Shown: piece by piece, positions 23,402 to 32,499 of the stretch
Layout of the letters: every line of letters begins with the position of its first letter
How positions within the stretch are numbered: position 1 is the first letter of the stretch
Source: Nonomuraea sp. MG754425
Lineage (GTDB): Bacteria; Actinomycetota; Actinomycetes; Streptosporangiales; Streptosporangiaceae
Direction of reading: 5' to 3'
NCBI RefSeq assembly: GCF_021699195.1
Contig: NZ_SSXE01000053.1
Location: 1-49,759, forward strand
Length of the DNA: 49,759 nt
Translations under genes and position numbers: made by a program
Notes under the pieces: model-generated
Told to the model about the DNA's origin: nothing
Databases searched by the model: none
The model's input: only the letters and a program-made list of their open reading frames with translations

Positions 23402-25084
23402 TTGCGTGTCCCCGCTCAACTGGCACTCAACGAGATCACCAAGCGCTACGGCACCCGCGTCGTGCTGGACCGGGTGTCGCTCACTGTCCGGCCCGGCGAG
23501 CGGCTCGGGGTGATCGGCGACAACGGATCGGGCAAGTCCACGCTGCTCAAGCTGATGGCGCAGGCCGAGCGTCCGGAAGGGGGTGAGGTCGTGACCGTCG
23601 CGCCCGGCGGCGTCGGGTACCTGCCGCAGTCGCTCGCGCTGCCGCCGCACGCCACCGTCGCCGACGCCGTCGATGCGGCGCTGGCCGACCTGCGCGCGCT
23701 CGAAGCCCGGATGCGGGCGGCCGAACGTTCGCTCGGCGCGGCGGCGCGCGGGGACGCCGACGATCACGCCGGCCTGGACGCCTACGCGCGGCTGGTGGCG
23801 CAGTTCGAGGCGCGCGACGGCTACGAGGCCGACACCCGGGTGGAGGTGGCCCTGCACGAGCTGGGGCTGCCCGGACTCGACCGGGACCGTCCGCTGGGCA
23901 CGCTGTCCGGCGGCGAACGCTCCCGGCTGGCGCTGGCCGCCACGCTGGCGTCCGTCCCCGAGCTGCTGCTGCTCGACGAGCCGACCAACGACCTGGACGA
24001 CGCCGCCACGGCCTGGCTCGAACAGCGCCTGCGCGCCCACCGGGGCACGCTCGTGGCGATCACGCACGACCGGGTGTTCCTGGAACGGGTGACGACCGCC
24101 ATCGTCGAGGTCGCCGACGGGCAGGTACGCCGCTACGGCGACGGGTACACCGGCTACCTCGCCGCCAAGGCCGCCGAACGCGCCGCCCAGGCACGCGCCC
24201 ACGAGGACTGGAAAGAGGAACTGGACCGGCATGCCGCGCTGGTGACGGCCAACGCCGGCCGGATGCAGGTGATCCCCCGCAAGACTGCCAAAGCGGGCAT
24301 GGGCACCGGCCGCTGGCGCGGGCGCTCGCGCGCCCACGGGGCCGCCGGCCGCATCCGGCAGTCCCGGCAGCGGCTCCAGTGGCTCACCGACCATCCCGCG
24401 CCGCCGCCGCCCGAGCCGCTGCGCTTCACCGCCGCCCTCACCACCACGGGTGCCGGCGCGGGGGCCGAGGTCGTCGCACTCGACGGCATCGAGGTGACCG
24501 GACGGCTGCGCCTGGACTCCCTGACCGTCCGCGCCGGTGAGCGGCTACTCGTCACCGGCCCGAACGGGGCGGGCAAGACGACGCTGATGCGCGTGCTCGC
24601 CGGGGAGCTGAGACCGGACGCGGGGGAGGTGCGGCGGGCCGGCCGGGCCGGACTCTTCCGGCAGGACGAACCGGACATCGGCGACGTGCGCGCATCCGTC
24701 CGGGCCGGGACCCCGCGGCAGCCCGGACCCGCGGACCGCACGGTGCTGCGGGCCTACGCCCACGGACGTCCGGGAAGCCTGGACGAACACGCCGACGCGC
24801 TGCTCGCCCTGGGCCTGTTCCGCCCGCCGGAACTGGGGCTGCGCCTCGGGGAGCTGTCCTACGGGCAGCGCCGCCGGATCGACCTGGCCCGGCTGGTGAG
24901 CGAGCCCGTGGACCTGCTCCTGCTCGACGAGCCCACCAACCACCTGTCGCCGCTGCTCGTCGAGCAACTGGAACAGGCGCTGACCGGCTACCGGGGAGCC
25001 CTGGTCGTGGTCAGCCACGACCGGCGGCTACGTGCCGCGTTCACCGGCACCCACCTCGAACTGACCGCCGGCGCCCCCGCCTGA
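23402..25084 (+). CDS. ABC-F family ATPase (ribosome-acting type)
   Basis: A 560-residue protein with two ABC domains and no membrane segment. Domain 1: Walker A GDNGSGKST (39-47), signature LSGGERSRLALA, Walker B LLLLDEPTNDLDD. A charged linker with many Arg/Lys follows (about residues 250-330). Domain 2: Walker A GPNGAGKTT, signature LSYGQRRRIDLA, Walker B LLLLDEPTNHLS. ABC-F proteins bind the ribosomal E site; actinomycete members include macrolide and other antibiotic-protection proteins. Which drug, if any, is unknown. The start is a TTG with a very strong AGGAGGTGAG site. It stands alone, 58 bases after the SDR gene. Confidence 0.9.
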   Translation: MRVPAQLALNEITKRYGTRVVLDRVSLTVRPGERLGVIGDNGSGKSTLLKLMAQAERPEGGEVVTVAPGGVGYLPQSLALPPHATVADAVDAALADLRALEARMRAAERSLGAAARGDADDHAGLDAYARLVAQFEARDGYEADTRVEVALHELGLPGLDRDRPLGTLSGGERSRLALAATLASVPELLLLDEPTNDLDDAATAWLEQRLRAHRGTLVAITHDRVFLERVTTAIVEVADGQVRRYGDGYTGYLAAKAAERAAQARAHEDWKEELDRHAALVTANAGRMQVIPRKTAKAGMGTGRWRGRSRAHGAAGRIRQSRQRLQWLTDHPAPPPPEPLRFTAALTTTGAGAGAEVVALDGIEVTGRLRLDSLTVRAGERLLVTGPNGAGKTTLMRVLAGELRPDAGEVRRAGRAGLFRQDEPDIGDVRASVRAGTPRQPGPADRTVLRAYAHGRPGSLDEHADALLALGLFRPPELGLRLGELSYGQRRRIDLARLVSEPVDLLLLDEPTNHLSPLLVEQLEQALTGYRGALVVVSHDRRLRAAFTGTHLELTAGAPA

Positions 25085-25131
25085 CAGCCGGCCATCGCCT
25101 ACGTCCATGCGTAGCCGAAGGATCACGGCAG

Positions 25132-25719
25132 GTGAGCGGCATCCGGTATGTGCGGTACGCGTGGGTGGAGCAGTGCCGGCCCGGCGCGGTGATCGTCGCC
25201 CCGTGGCGTCCGGGCTTCGGCGTCGGCCACTGCCTGCGGCTGGAGGTGCGGGCGGACGGCACCGCGCAGGGCCGCATCGTCGACTTCGCCGACTATATGT
25301 GGATGCGCTCCCAGCGTCCGGCCCCGGACGACACGCTTTCGGACGATCGGCGCCAGTACTGGACGGCGCTCGATCCGCGAGCGTTCGACCAGATCGACGC
25401 GGGTATGGACGTGACCATCTCGGCGCTGACCGGAATCGTCACGACCACCGGCAGTGGCACCGACGAAGACGGCCGATGGTGGCGCATGTGGCTGTCCGAC
25501 CCTGACGTGCCCTGCTCATGGGCGGCCGTCACCTGCCGGCCGGGTTCGAGAATCGCCGTCCAGCAGGCCGGCGACCGGCCGCTCTGGGACGAGGTCGTGC
25601 AGGCGTACGCCCGCTGGGTCTCCCTGGGGCAGCCGAGCTGGCGGCGGTTCGGTGTCACCGTCACCTCCGGCGGGCAGGTGATCTGGCTGGACTCGCCGGA
25701 CAACGTGCTCGGCCCCTGA
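25132..25719 (+). CDS. Hypothetical protein, Trp-rich, unknown
   Basis: A 195-residue soluble protein with 12 or so tryptophans spread along its length (for example DEDGRWWRMWLSDPDV and LGQPSWRRFGVTVTSG). It has no signal peptide and no membrane helix, and I cannot assign a family. GC-rich third positions support real coding. It starts at GTG 25132 with a weak CGGCAG site, 47 bases after the ABC-F gene, and may share its transcript. Confidence 0.7.
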   Translation: MSGIRYVRYAWVEQCRPGAVIVAPWRPGFGVGHCLRLEVRADGTAQGRIVDFADYMWMRSQRPAPDDTLSDDRRQYWTALDPRAFDQIDAGMDVTISALTGIVTTTGSGTDEDGRWWRMWLSDPDVPCSWAAVTCRPGSRIAVQQAGDRPLWDEVVQAYARWVSLGQPSWRRFGVTVTSGGQVIWLDSPDNVLGP

Positions 25720-25843
25720 GACGTGCGGCCCGTCGCCAATGCGTTAAGGTCATACTCCCCTTACGAAGAGTGACTGATTGTCCGGGTGCTGACAGCATCA
25801 CTTGTGACGTTCCGTAGTCGATCAGTTGCACAAGGGGGATGTG

Positions 25844-26392
25844 TTGTCGAAGACACGCCGAAGCCGTAACGTACGCGGCCTCGTCAGGACCGCCGTGGCC
25901 ACGGCCCTGCTGCTCAGCTCCTGGGCGATGAGCGGCCCGACCGCCGCGGGCGCCGCCCAGGCCGCCGCCTTCGCGCCGGGCACGTACCGGATCATCAACG
26001 TCGCCTCGCACAGCTCGGTGCGCACCTACAACGCGGGTGCGGAGCTCTTCGTCTCCAGCACCCGGGAGAACCCGGGCCCGTTCGAGCTGTGGCAGATCGA
26101 CCGCCGCGAGGACGGGTACACGATCCAGAACGTCGGCATCAACATGATCAGGATGCTCGACAGCTACGCTGCGGTGCGGCAGGCGGTGGCGGGGGAACCG
26201 GTGGTCACCAACCGTGACGCCGGCGTCTGGTCCATCGAGCCGGCCGGCAACGGCACCTTCGTCATCAAGGTGCCCGGCCAGGACCTCCTCTGGAACACGG
26301 AACCGCCGGTGGTTCCGCGCGGCGACGTGCGACTGCGCCACGCGAACGGATCGGACACCCAGCGCTGGAGCCTCGTCGCGGCGACCGGCTGA
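25844..26392 (+). CDS. Secreted beta-trefoil protein (ricin-lectin/protease-inhibitor-like)
   Basis: A 182-residue exported protein. A basic N-terminus (SKTRRSRNVRGLVR) and hydrophobic core (TAVATALLLSSWAM) end in an Ala-rich cleavage region near AGAAQAAA. The mature part has repeated strands with a Q-x-W-like rhythm: GTYRIINVASHSS, PFELWQIDRREDGYTIQNVG, AGVWSIEPAGNGTFVIKV and SDTQRWSLVA. This suggests a beta-trefoil, as in ricin-type lectins and I66-like serine-protease inhibitors. The TTG at 25844 is chosen because it has AAGGGGG 5 bases upstream; GTG 25841 is possible. The family call is inference. Confidence 0.65.
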   Translation: MSKTRRSRNVRGLVRTAVATALLLSSWAMSGPTAAGAAQAAAFAPGTYRIINVASHSSVRTYNAGAELFVSSTRENPGPFELWQIDRREDGYTIQNVGINMIRMLDSYAAVRQAVAGEPVVTNRDAGVWSIEPAGNGTFVIKVPGQDLLWNTEPPVVPRGDVRLRHANGSDTQRWSLVAATG

Positions 26393-26418
26393 GACGTCCT
26401 GACCACCTGAAACACGCG

Positions 26419-26445
26419 GCCCGCCCCTCGCCCGAGGGGGCGGGC
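26419..26445. terminator. Bidirectional terminator hairpin
   Basis: Arms GCCCGCCCCTC and GAGGG(G)GCGGGC with a GCCC loop, between the convergent secreted-protein and regulator genes. It directly abuts the regulator stop codon. Confidence 0.65.
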
Positions 26446-27438
26446 TCAGCCCGGGTCGGACCAGCCGCGGCGGGCCGCGAGCAGGCCCGCCTGGAAGCGG
26501 GTGCGCGCTCCCAGCAACTCCATCAGCTCGCTGACCCGGCGGTGAACCGTCCGCAGGCTCACCCCGAGTTGCCGCGCCACCGCCTCATCCTTCAGCCCCG
26601 CCGCGAGCAGCGTGAACAGCTCGGGATCCGGCACGCCGGCACGCCCGTCGGACGGGGCGGCCGGTAGCGGCAGCGCCCCCCGCCACAACACCTCGAAGAG
26701 GGTGACGAGCGCGTCCAGCAGCGACGAGGAGTGGACGATGACCGCGCTGTCGGCGCTGCCGGAGTCGGCCGAGGCGGCGGTGCTCAGCGGCAGGATCGCG
26801 CTCCTGCGGTCGGCGATCGCCAGCTTCATCGGCACCTCGGGGCTGATCCTGGCCTGTTCGCCGGCGGCCACGGCCTCCTGGGCCAGGCGCAGCTTGCCGG
26901 GGATCTCCAGCGCCGAGACGTCGTAGATGCCGCGGACCAGGACGCCGCGCGACAGGCGGTCGAGCTCCTCGACGTTCTGCTCCGTCGGGTCCTGGGCGTA
27001 CGGGGGCCGGTCCAGGACCAGCAGTTCCTCGGTCGCGGTCTGCTGGAGCTGGGTGAAGCGCTGCACCACGGCCGCCTGCCCCTGGACGACCTCGACGAGT
27101 TCCTCCGGCGACTGGTTCTCCGTGGGCGGCGTCTCGGCCAGCAGCGCGAGCGCCGCCAGCCGGGCCTGGGCCAGGCCCTCCTCCCTGCGCGAGATGAGGG
27201 CGGCCACCGCGACATCCGGACGGGTCGGCAGGAACCGGACGGGACGCCCCGCCATGCGGCTGACCAGCCCCAGCGCCTCCAGCCGGGAGAAGGCGCGGCG
27301 CAGGGCGACGGTGGTGCGGCCGGTGTGCGCGGCCAGCTCGGGCAGCGCGGCGCGGGGGCGGCGTAGCAGGTCTCGGTAGATTCGCTCGTCGTCGGCATCC
27401 ACCCCGACGGCCGAGAGGGCGTTGTCCTCGGAATTCAT
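26446..27438 (-). CDS. TrmB/LuxR-type helix-turn-helix regulator
   Basis: A 330-residue regulator. An N-terminal winged-helix (IYRDLLRRPRAALPELAAHT, VALRRAFSRLEALGLVSRM) is followed by a middle domain of PLD-like type (ELLVLDRPPYAQ, GVLVRGIYDVSAL, KLAIADRRSAILPLS) and a C-terminal LuxR HTH (LLAAGLKDEAVARQLGVSLR, TVHRRVSELMELLGARTRFQ). This architecture is common in actinomycetes and is linked to secondary metabolism or secreted enzymes. It lies between two secreted-protein genes and is divergent from the propeller gene, with a 23-bp palindrome in the gap. Confidence 0.85.
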   Translation of the reverse strand: MNSEDNALSAVGVDADDERIYRDLLRRPRAALPELAAHTGRTTVALRRAFSRLEALGLVSRMAGRPVRFLPTRPDVAVAALISRREEGLAQARLAALALLAETPPTENQSPEELVEVVQGQAAVVQRFTQLQQTATEELLVLDRPPYAQDPTEQNVEELDRLSRGVLVRGIYDVSALEIPGKLRLAQEAVAAGEQARISPEVPMKLAIADRRSAILPLSTAASADSGSADSAVIVHSSSLLDALVTLFEVLWRGALPLPAAPSDGRAGVPDPELFTLLAAGLKDEAVARQLGVSLRTVHRRVSELMELLGARTRFQAGLLAARRGWSDPG

Positions 27439-27516
27439 GATCTCTCCGGGCGTCGTATTCCTGCAATGTCATAGATCTGCCAGGGCTTGGCCTAGCGTAC
27501 GCGATCGTCTCCCCGA

Positions 27517-27539
27517 TAGGACGTACCAGGTACGTCCTA
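27517..27539. promoter_or_regulatory. Perfect 23-bp palindrome before the propeller gene
   Basis: Two 11-base arms (TAGGACGTACC and GGTACGTCCTA) around a single A, 12 bases before the GTG start and just before the GGAGG site. As DNA it is a strong operator candidate; as RNA it would fold next to the ribosome-binding site. Confidence 0.7.
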
Positions 27540-27551
27540 CTGGAGGTTGTT

Positions 27552-28679
27552 GTGAAGAAGATGATCACCCTGGGCATCGCGGCCGCGATCGCGATCCTGC
27601 CGGCCATGCCCGCCGCCGCGGCCGACGAGCCGGAGGCCGCGCTCAACGGCGTCGGACGCTGGCAGCAGCCGCATTGCGACACGGTCACGGGTGACGGGTC
27701 GGTGACGTTCACCCGTGACGAGGGCCGGACGATCGCGCCGACCAGCCAGGTGCTGCGGCCGATCGTCTACACCAGCGGCCTCGTCACGCTCGATGAGCCC
27801 GGCCGGCTGCTCGCCATGTCGAACAACGTGTTGCTGGCCTCCAAGGACGCCGGTTGCGGCTGGACGCCGGTGGGCAAGGTGAGCGGCACCTACATCACGC
27901 TCACGGCGGCCCGCGGCGGGCGGGCCTACGCCTGGGACCGTGACGGCAACCTCTCGCTCGTGACGACCGACTCCGTCACGCCGCTGACCGCACCGGCGGG
28001 CGAGGTGACCGGGTTCGCCACGGACCCGCTGCGCGGCGAGCGGCTACGGCTGGCCGACGGCGACGGGCAACTGCACGAGTCGCGCGACGGCGGACGCACC
28101 TGGCGGGCCATCGGGACGCCCGCGTTCGAGCAGAGCGAGCTGCTCATGGTCTACACGGCGGCCTTCGACCCGTACAACCTGAACCACGTGGTCATGGGCG
28201 CCGGCAGCCAGGGCGCCCGGGTCACCTACGACGGCGGGCGGACGTGGCACGCGTCCACGGGGCTGGCCGAGCCCGGCACCCGGGTCAACGTGTTCAGCGC
28301 GACGATCTCCCCGGCCGCGCCGAACGTCGTCTACGCGATGGGCCTGAACATGGCCGAGAACGACGCGCACGCGCCGTCCGACGGCCGTCACATCTACCGT
28401 TCGCTCGACGGGGGCCGTCACTTCACCCCGGTCGTCGACCAGAGCAGCGAGGTCACCATCCCCAACGGCCCGCTGCTGGCCGCCCACCCCAAGGACCCGG
28501 GGGTGCTGTACTTCGTGTGGGGCACGGCGTGGTCCGGTCTCGGCACGAACATCTACCGCTATGACGCGCGCCGCGGCCGGGTCACCACGAACCACAACGC
28601 CTACGACCGGGTCACCTCGGTCTCGTTCAGCCCGGTGAACCCGAAGGTGATGTACCTCGGGGTGGCCGAGGAATCGTAG
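27552..28679 (+). CDS. Secreted beta-propeller protein (DAIP-like)
   Basis: A 375-residue exported protein with a signal peptide (MKKMITLGIAAAIAILPAMP, cleavage near AAAADEP). The mature part has BNR/sialidase-like blades: ASKDAGCGWTPVGKV, ESRDGGRTWRAIG, VTYDGGRTWHAST, YRSLDGGRHFTPV, and turns such as SPAAPNVVYAMG and SPVNPKVMYLG. Overall it resembles the dispase autolysis-inducing protein of Streptomyces mobaraensis, a seven-bladed propeller that makes a neutral metalloprotease destroy itself. The resemblance is from memory of the family, so function is inference. GTG start with a GGAGG site. Confidence 0.75.
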   Translation: MKKMITLGIAAAIAILPAMPAAAADEPEAALNGVGRWQQPHCDTVTGDGSVTFTRDEGRTIAPTSQVLRPIVYTSGLVTLDEPGRLLAMSNNVLLASKDAGCGWTPVGKVSGTYITLTAARGGRAYAWDRDGNLSLVTTDSVTPLTAPAGEVTGFATDPLRGERLRLADGDGQLHESRDGGRTWRAIGTPAFEQSELLMVYTAAFDPYNLNHVVMGAGSQGARVTYDGGRTWHASTGLAEPGTRVNVFSATISPAAPNVVYAMGLNMAENDAHAPSDGRHIYRSLDGGRHFTPVVDQSSEVTIPNGPLLAAHPKDPGVLYFVWGTAWSGLGTNIYRYDARRGRVTTNHNAYDRVTSVSFSPVNPKVMYLGVAEES

Positions 28680-28704
28680 CGGGCCGGGGTGGGCGAAGGT
28701 GCTC

Positions 28705-28757
28705 GATGAGACCGGCGGACGCGCCCAGCGATTCCGGGCGCGTCCGCCGGTCTCATC
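28705..28757. terminator. Very long bidirectional terminator hairpin
   Basis: Two perfectly complementary 22-base arms (28705-28726 and 28736-28757) with a 9-base loop, between the convergent propeller and ABC permease genes. The right arm overlaps the permease stop codon by a few bases. There is no T-tract. Confidence 0.8.
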
Positions 28758-31296
28758 TTCCCGTCCGAACGGAAGCCGTCCTGCGCCCCGGCCGGGGGCA
28801 CAGGAGCCGGCGGGAGAGCGGCGATCCGGTCCGGGTGATCAGCGCCGCCGCGGTCGCCAGCACGGGCAACCCCACCACCACGGCGATGACGAAGGGCCAC
28901 GGTATGGCGACGGTGGCGGGGTCGCCGGCGGCGTGCGTGGTCATCGGCCGGCTCAGCGCCACGCCCGTCACCGTCCCGGCGACCAGCCCCACCAGCGCGC
29001 CGAGCCCGGAGATGTAGAGGGCCTGGCCGGCCACGACGAGCCGCATCGTGCCCGGCGGCGCGCCGATGGCCGCCATCGTGGCCCGCTCGGGCCACATGTC
29101 GGCCGCCGCCAGGCGGGTGGCGGCCAAGGTGCCGCCGACGACGAGGACGAGGGCGCCGCCGAGCCAGCCCCACAGGCCGGGGTCGCCGATGTTGCGGTAA
29201 CCCTCCTCGCCGGCGATCGTGACGCGGCGCGTCACCTCGGCCAGGTCGCGCGGCAGCGCCGACCCCGCGGGCAGTCGGTGCATGGCGTAGAGCTGGCGTT
29301 CGGCCGTGCTGAATCCGGACTGTTCGACGAGGGCGCGCGGCAGCACGGCCCCGCCCTGGTGTTCGTCGGCGGGGACGGCCAGGACCGCCGGCACGACGAG
29401 TTCGCGCGCGGGGGCGGAGGTGGAGCTCGCGCGCAGCGTCAGCTTGCCGTCCCGCACCGCGGCCGGGTCGAAGACGACGGCCTTGCCGCTCGCCAGCGCC
29501 GCGGCTGCCCGCGGGTCGTGGCGTCCTTGCAGGAGGGTGAGCAGGGCCTGATCCCCGATGGCCGCCGAACGGCGGGTCCGCGTCCCGTTCCAGCGCACCG
29601 TGTACCGCAGCGCGTAGCGGTGGCCGTCGGCGCCCCTTACCTCGTAACCGGGGGCCAGCGGCACGCCCGGCAGGTGGCGGGCCGTTTCGGCGCGCAGCCG
29701 CTTCCAGGCCGCATCGGTCATGGCGCCGCCCCAGATCGCCAGCGTGCCGGTCGGGCGGGCCGAGGTGTAGTCGTTGCGCCGGTCCATGTGTTCGCTGTAG
29801 GCGCCGATGCCCATCGCCACGGCCGTCGCCGTGACCGCCATGACGGCCGCGACGGCGCTCGCCGTGCGGGTCCGGTTGCGGACGGCGTCGCGCACGGACA
29901 CCCGCAAGGGCAGGATCAACCGGCCGGCCGGCCGTCCCGTGAGGCGGATCAGCCAGGGCGTCAGCACCACCAGCCCGATCATGATCAGCACCGCGGCGGC
30001 CCACACCCACACCGTGCCCGGCTGGCGGCGCGCCACCACGATCGCCACCAGCCCGGCCAGTACGAGCACGGCTCCGGCGAGCGGCCGGTACGGCCCGTCG
30101 CCGGCCGCGGGCGCACGGCCGGCCAGCACGGTCGCGGTGTCCTGCCGGGATGCCTGCACGGCGGGCACCAGCGCCGCCGCGATACCGGCGACCAGGCCCA
30201 GCGCGGCGACGCCCAGCACCGGTGGCCACGGGACATCGAGCGGGCCGGCCTGCCCTCCCCACCGCGCCGCGAAGGGGGCGCCCAGCGCTCCGGCCGCGAT
30301 GCCCAGCACCATCGCCACGAGGGTGGCCGCGCCGCCGAGGACCAGCCCGTCGGCCAGCACGATCGTCCGCAGGTGCGCGGCCGAGCCGCCCTGCGCCGCG
30401 ATCTCGGCCAGTTCCCGGCGTCGTCTCCTGAGCCCGACCGCGAAGGCGGGCCCGGCCAGCAGCACGGTCTCCAGCACCACCATGATCACCATCGTGCCGA
30501 GCCCGACCGTCTGCTGCACATCCAGGGGAGGGAGCCGCGACAGGGTGTCCGGCCAGGCCGGGAGCGCGGTGCGGGACAGGACGTACAGGCCGGCCCGGTT
30601 CAGCGCGGGCACCTCGCTCCAGGGCACGGGCTTCGCGGTGTCGGCGAGCCAGCCGGGGCCGTACAGGACCGTCCCGGCGCGGTCGGCCGACGGTGGCGGC
30701 AGGTCGGGGCCCACGACCTGCCGCAGTGAGGGCTGGTGCGGATGTTCGACCACGCCCACCACCATCAGCGGCGGCGAGCCGGACGGCCGGAGCAACTCGC
30801 CGGGCCGCAGGCCCAGCGCGGGGGTCACCACGATCTCGCCCGCGGCGGGGAACCTGCCCTCGCGCAACGTCAGCATCCCCGTGGTCAGGGGGTCACGCAG
30901 GTCGGTCTCCAGCGTCTCGACCCGGTCGCCGCCCAGGTGGAGCACGCCGGCGCTGAAGGAGAGCAGGCGGGTGCCCGGTCCGAGCAGGGCCGCCACCTCG
31001 GCGGCGCCGAGCGGGGGAGTGGCCGCCGCGTCGCCGACGCCGGTGCTCCAGATCGCCCCGTTCGGCTGCTGGCGGAGCGCCATGTTCTCGCGTATCTGGA
31101 CGAGGCGGACGTCGGACGTGCCCAGCTCGGCCGCCAGCCCCTCCTGCGGGGTGACGTTCATGGTCTCGACGAGGGTGAAGAGCCCCGTGATCACCAGGAC
31201 GGGCAGGCCGATCATCACCATGACCAGCGCGCTTCGTCCCCGGGAGCGCCACGCGTTGCGGCGGGCCAGGCGCAGCGCGACCGGCAGGACGCTCAT
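28753..31296 (-). CDS. ABC transporter permease, FtsX/MacB family (two FtsX domains)
   Basis: An 847-residue membrane protein. One N-terminal helix (SALVMVMIGLPVLVITGLF) is followed by a large extracytoplasmic region, a three-helix FtsX block near residues 270-390 (LGTMVIMVVLETVLLAGPAF), a central pair of helices, a second extracytoplasmic region and a C-terminal FtsX block. This is the usual actinomycete duplication of MacB-like permeases, which export peptides or lipids or act in envelope signalling. It overlaps the ATPase gene by ATGA and belongs to a padR-ATPase-permease operon. Confidence 0.92.
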   Translation of the reverse strand: MSVLPVALRLARRNAWRSRGRSALVMVMIGLPVLVITGLFTLVETMNVTPQEGLAAELGTSDVRLVQIRENMALRQQPNGAIWSTGVGDAAATPPLGAAEVAALLGPGTRLLSFSAGVLHLGGDRVETLETDLRDPLTTGMLTLREGRFPAAGEIVVTPALGLRPGELLRPSGSPPLMVVGVVEHPHQPSLRQVVGPDLPPPSADRAGTVLYGPGWLADTAKPVPWSEVPALNRAGLYVLSRTALPAWPDTLSRLPPLDVQQTVGLGTMVIMVVLETVLLAGPAFAVGLRRRRRELAEIAAQGGSAAHLRTIVLADGLVLGGAATLVAMVLGIAAGALGAPFAARWGGQAGPLDVPWPPVLGVAALGLVAGIAAALVPAVQASRQDTATVLAGRAPAAGDGPYRPLAGAVLVLAGLVAIVVARRQPGTVWVWAAAVLIMIGLVVLTPWLIRLTGRPAGRLILPLRVSVRDAVRNRTRTASAVAAVMAVTATAVAMGIGAYSEHMDRRNDYTSARPTGTLAIWGGAMTDAAWKRLRAETARHLPGVPLAPGYEVRGADGHRYALRYTVRWNGTRTRRSAAIGDQALLTLLQGRHDPRAAAALASGKAVVFDPAAVRDGKLTLRASSTSAPARELVVPAVLAVPADEHQGGAVLPRALVEQSGFSTAERQLYAMHRLPAGSALPRDLAEVTRRVTIAGEEGYRNIGDPGLWGWLGGALVLVVGGTLAATRLAAADMWPERATMAAIGAPPGTMRLVVAGQALYISGLGALVGLVAGTVTGVALSRPMTTHAAGDPATVAIPWPFVIAVVVGLPVLATAAALITRTGSPLSRRLLCPRPGRRTASVRTGR

Positions 31297-31985
31297 CGGG
31301 CGCTCACCAGCGACGAGTCGGTGGTGTCGGTGATCATCCCGTCGCGCAGGAACACCACCCGGTCGGCCCAGGCGGCGTAGCGCGGCTCGTGGGTGACCAG
31401 CAGCACCGCCGCGCCCGCGTCGCAGCGGGTGCGTAACAACTGCAGGATCTCGTCGCCGGTGCGGGTGTCGAGCGCGCCGGTCGGCTCGTCGGCCAGCAGC
31501 AGGCGCCGCGTGCCCACCAGGGCGCGGGCGATCGCGATCCGCTGGCGCTGGCCGCCCGACAACTCCTCGGGGAAGCGGTCGGCCAGGTCTGTCACGCCGA
31601 TCTCGGCCAGCACGGCCATCGCCTCCTTGCGGGCCGCGCGCGGGCGCACGCCGTCGAGTTCGCGGGGCAGCATCACGTTCTCCGCGGCCGTCAGCGAGGT
31701 GATCAGGTTGAGGTCCTGGAAGACGTAGCCGACCTCGCGGCGGCGCAGGGCCGCGAGGTCGCGCACGGTGGCCAGGTCGCGCTCGCCGAGGTGCACCGTT
31801 CCCGAGGTGGGCCGGTCGAGCCCGCCGGCGACGTTGAGCAGGGTCGACTTGCCGGACCCGGACGGCCCCATGACCGCGACCAGTTCGCCCGCGCCGACCT
31901 CGAGGCTCACCCCTTTCAGCGCGTGTACGGCCGTCGCCCCCTCACCGTGGACCCTGGCCACCTCGGCCAGCCGTACGACTGTCAT
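31293..31985 (-). CDS. ABC transporter ATPase, MacB/LolD type
   Basis: A 230-residue ATPase: Walker A GPSGSGKST, Q-loop VGYVFQDLNLI, signature ELSGGQRQRIAIARAL, Walker B LLLADEPTGALD, His-switch VTHEPRYA. DEPTGALD is the hallmark of the MacB/LolD group. It pairs with the large FtsX-like permease just downstream. The ATG overlaps the padR stop (ATGA), so the repressor and transporter are coupled. Confidence 0.94.
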   Translation of the reverse strand: MTVVRLAEVARVHGEGATAVHALKGVSLEVGAGELVAVMGPSGSGKSTLLNVAGGLDRPTSGTVHLGERDLATVRDLAALRRREVGYVFQDLNLITSLTAAENVMLPRELDGVRPRAARKEAMAVLAEIGVTDLADRFPEELSGGQRQRIAIARALVGTRRLLLADEPTGALDTRTGDEILQLLRTRCDAGAAVLLVTHEPRYAAWADRVVFLRDGMITDTTDSSLVSAR

Positions 31986-32491
31986 CTTTCCTCCTTGAGA
32001 ACGGCCTCGCAGTGCTCCAGCCACCGTTGCTCGGCCTCGGCCTGGAAGATCATGGAATCGAGGACGAGCCGTTGCGCCGCGCCTTCCGGAGCGGCTCGCT
32101 TGGCCTTGGTGAGCTGCTGGAGGGTGCGCATGGTCGCCGTCCGCTGCTGGTGGATGACCGCGGTGACGTCCACCTTCCGGGCGGCGACGGCCATGGCCAG
32201 CTTGATGACCAGCTCGTCTCGTGGCCGGTCGGACTGGACGACGGGGGTGGCGAACCACAGCTCCATCTCCTCGCGGCCGGCCGGGGTGATCGTGTAGGTG
32301 ACGCGGTTCTGCTCGTCCGACTCGCCCGGGGCGACCAGGCCGTCGCGCTCCAGGCGGGACAGCGTCGTGTACACCTGGCCGATGTTGAGCGGCCAGGTCC
32401 CTCCGGTCGACGCCTCGAACTCGATCTTCAACTGGTAGCCGTGCCGGGGGCCACCGCTGAGGAGGGCGAGCAGGCTATGTCTGACGGACAT
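31982..32491 (-). CDS. PadR-family transcriptional repressor
   Basis: A 169-residue PadR protein: MSVRHSLLALLSGGPRHGYQ, wing region LNIGQVYTTLSRLERDGLV, TYTITPAGREEMELWF, then the helical dimer arm. PadR proteins that precede ABC exporters respond to the drug or envelope stress that the pump handles. A 17-bp palindrome sits inside its own promoter. The mRNA is probably leaderless: CATACT is 8 bases before the ATG. Confidence 0.93.
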   Translation of the reverse strand: MSVRHSLLALLSGGPRHGYQLKIEFEASTGGTWPLNIGQVYTTLSRLERDGLVAPGESDEQNRVTYTITPAGREEMELWFATPVVQSDRPRDELVIKLAMAVAARKVDVTAVIHQQRTATMRTLQQLTKAKRAAPEGAAQRLVLDSMIFQAEAEQRWLEHCEAVLKEER

Positions 32492-32499
32492 GGTTACCT

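Noticed and set aside
28699..30729. Plus-strand open frame of 676 codons opposite the ABC permease
   Set aside because: Low-complexity Arg/Gly/Pro composition and no known domain; the permease on the minus strand explains the region.
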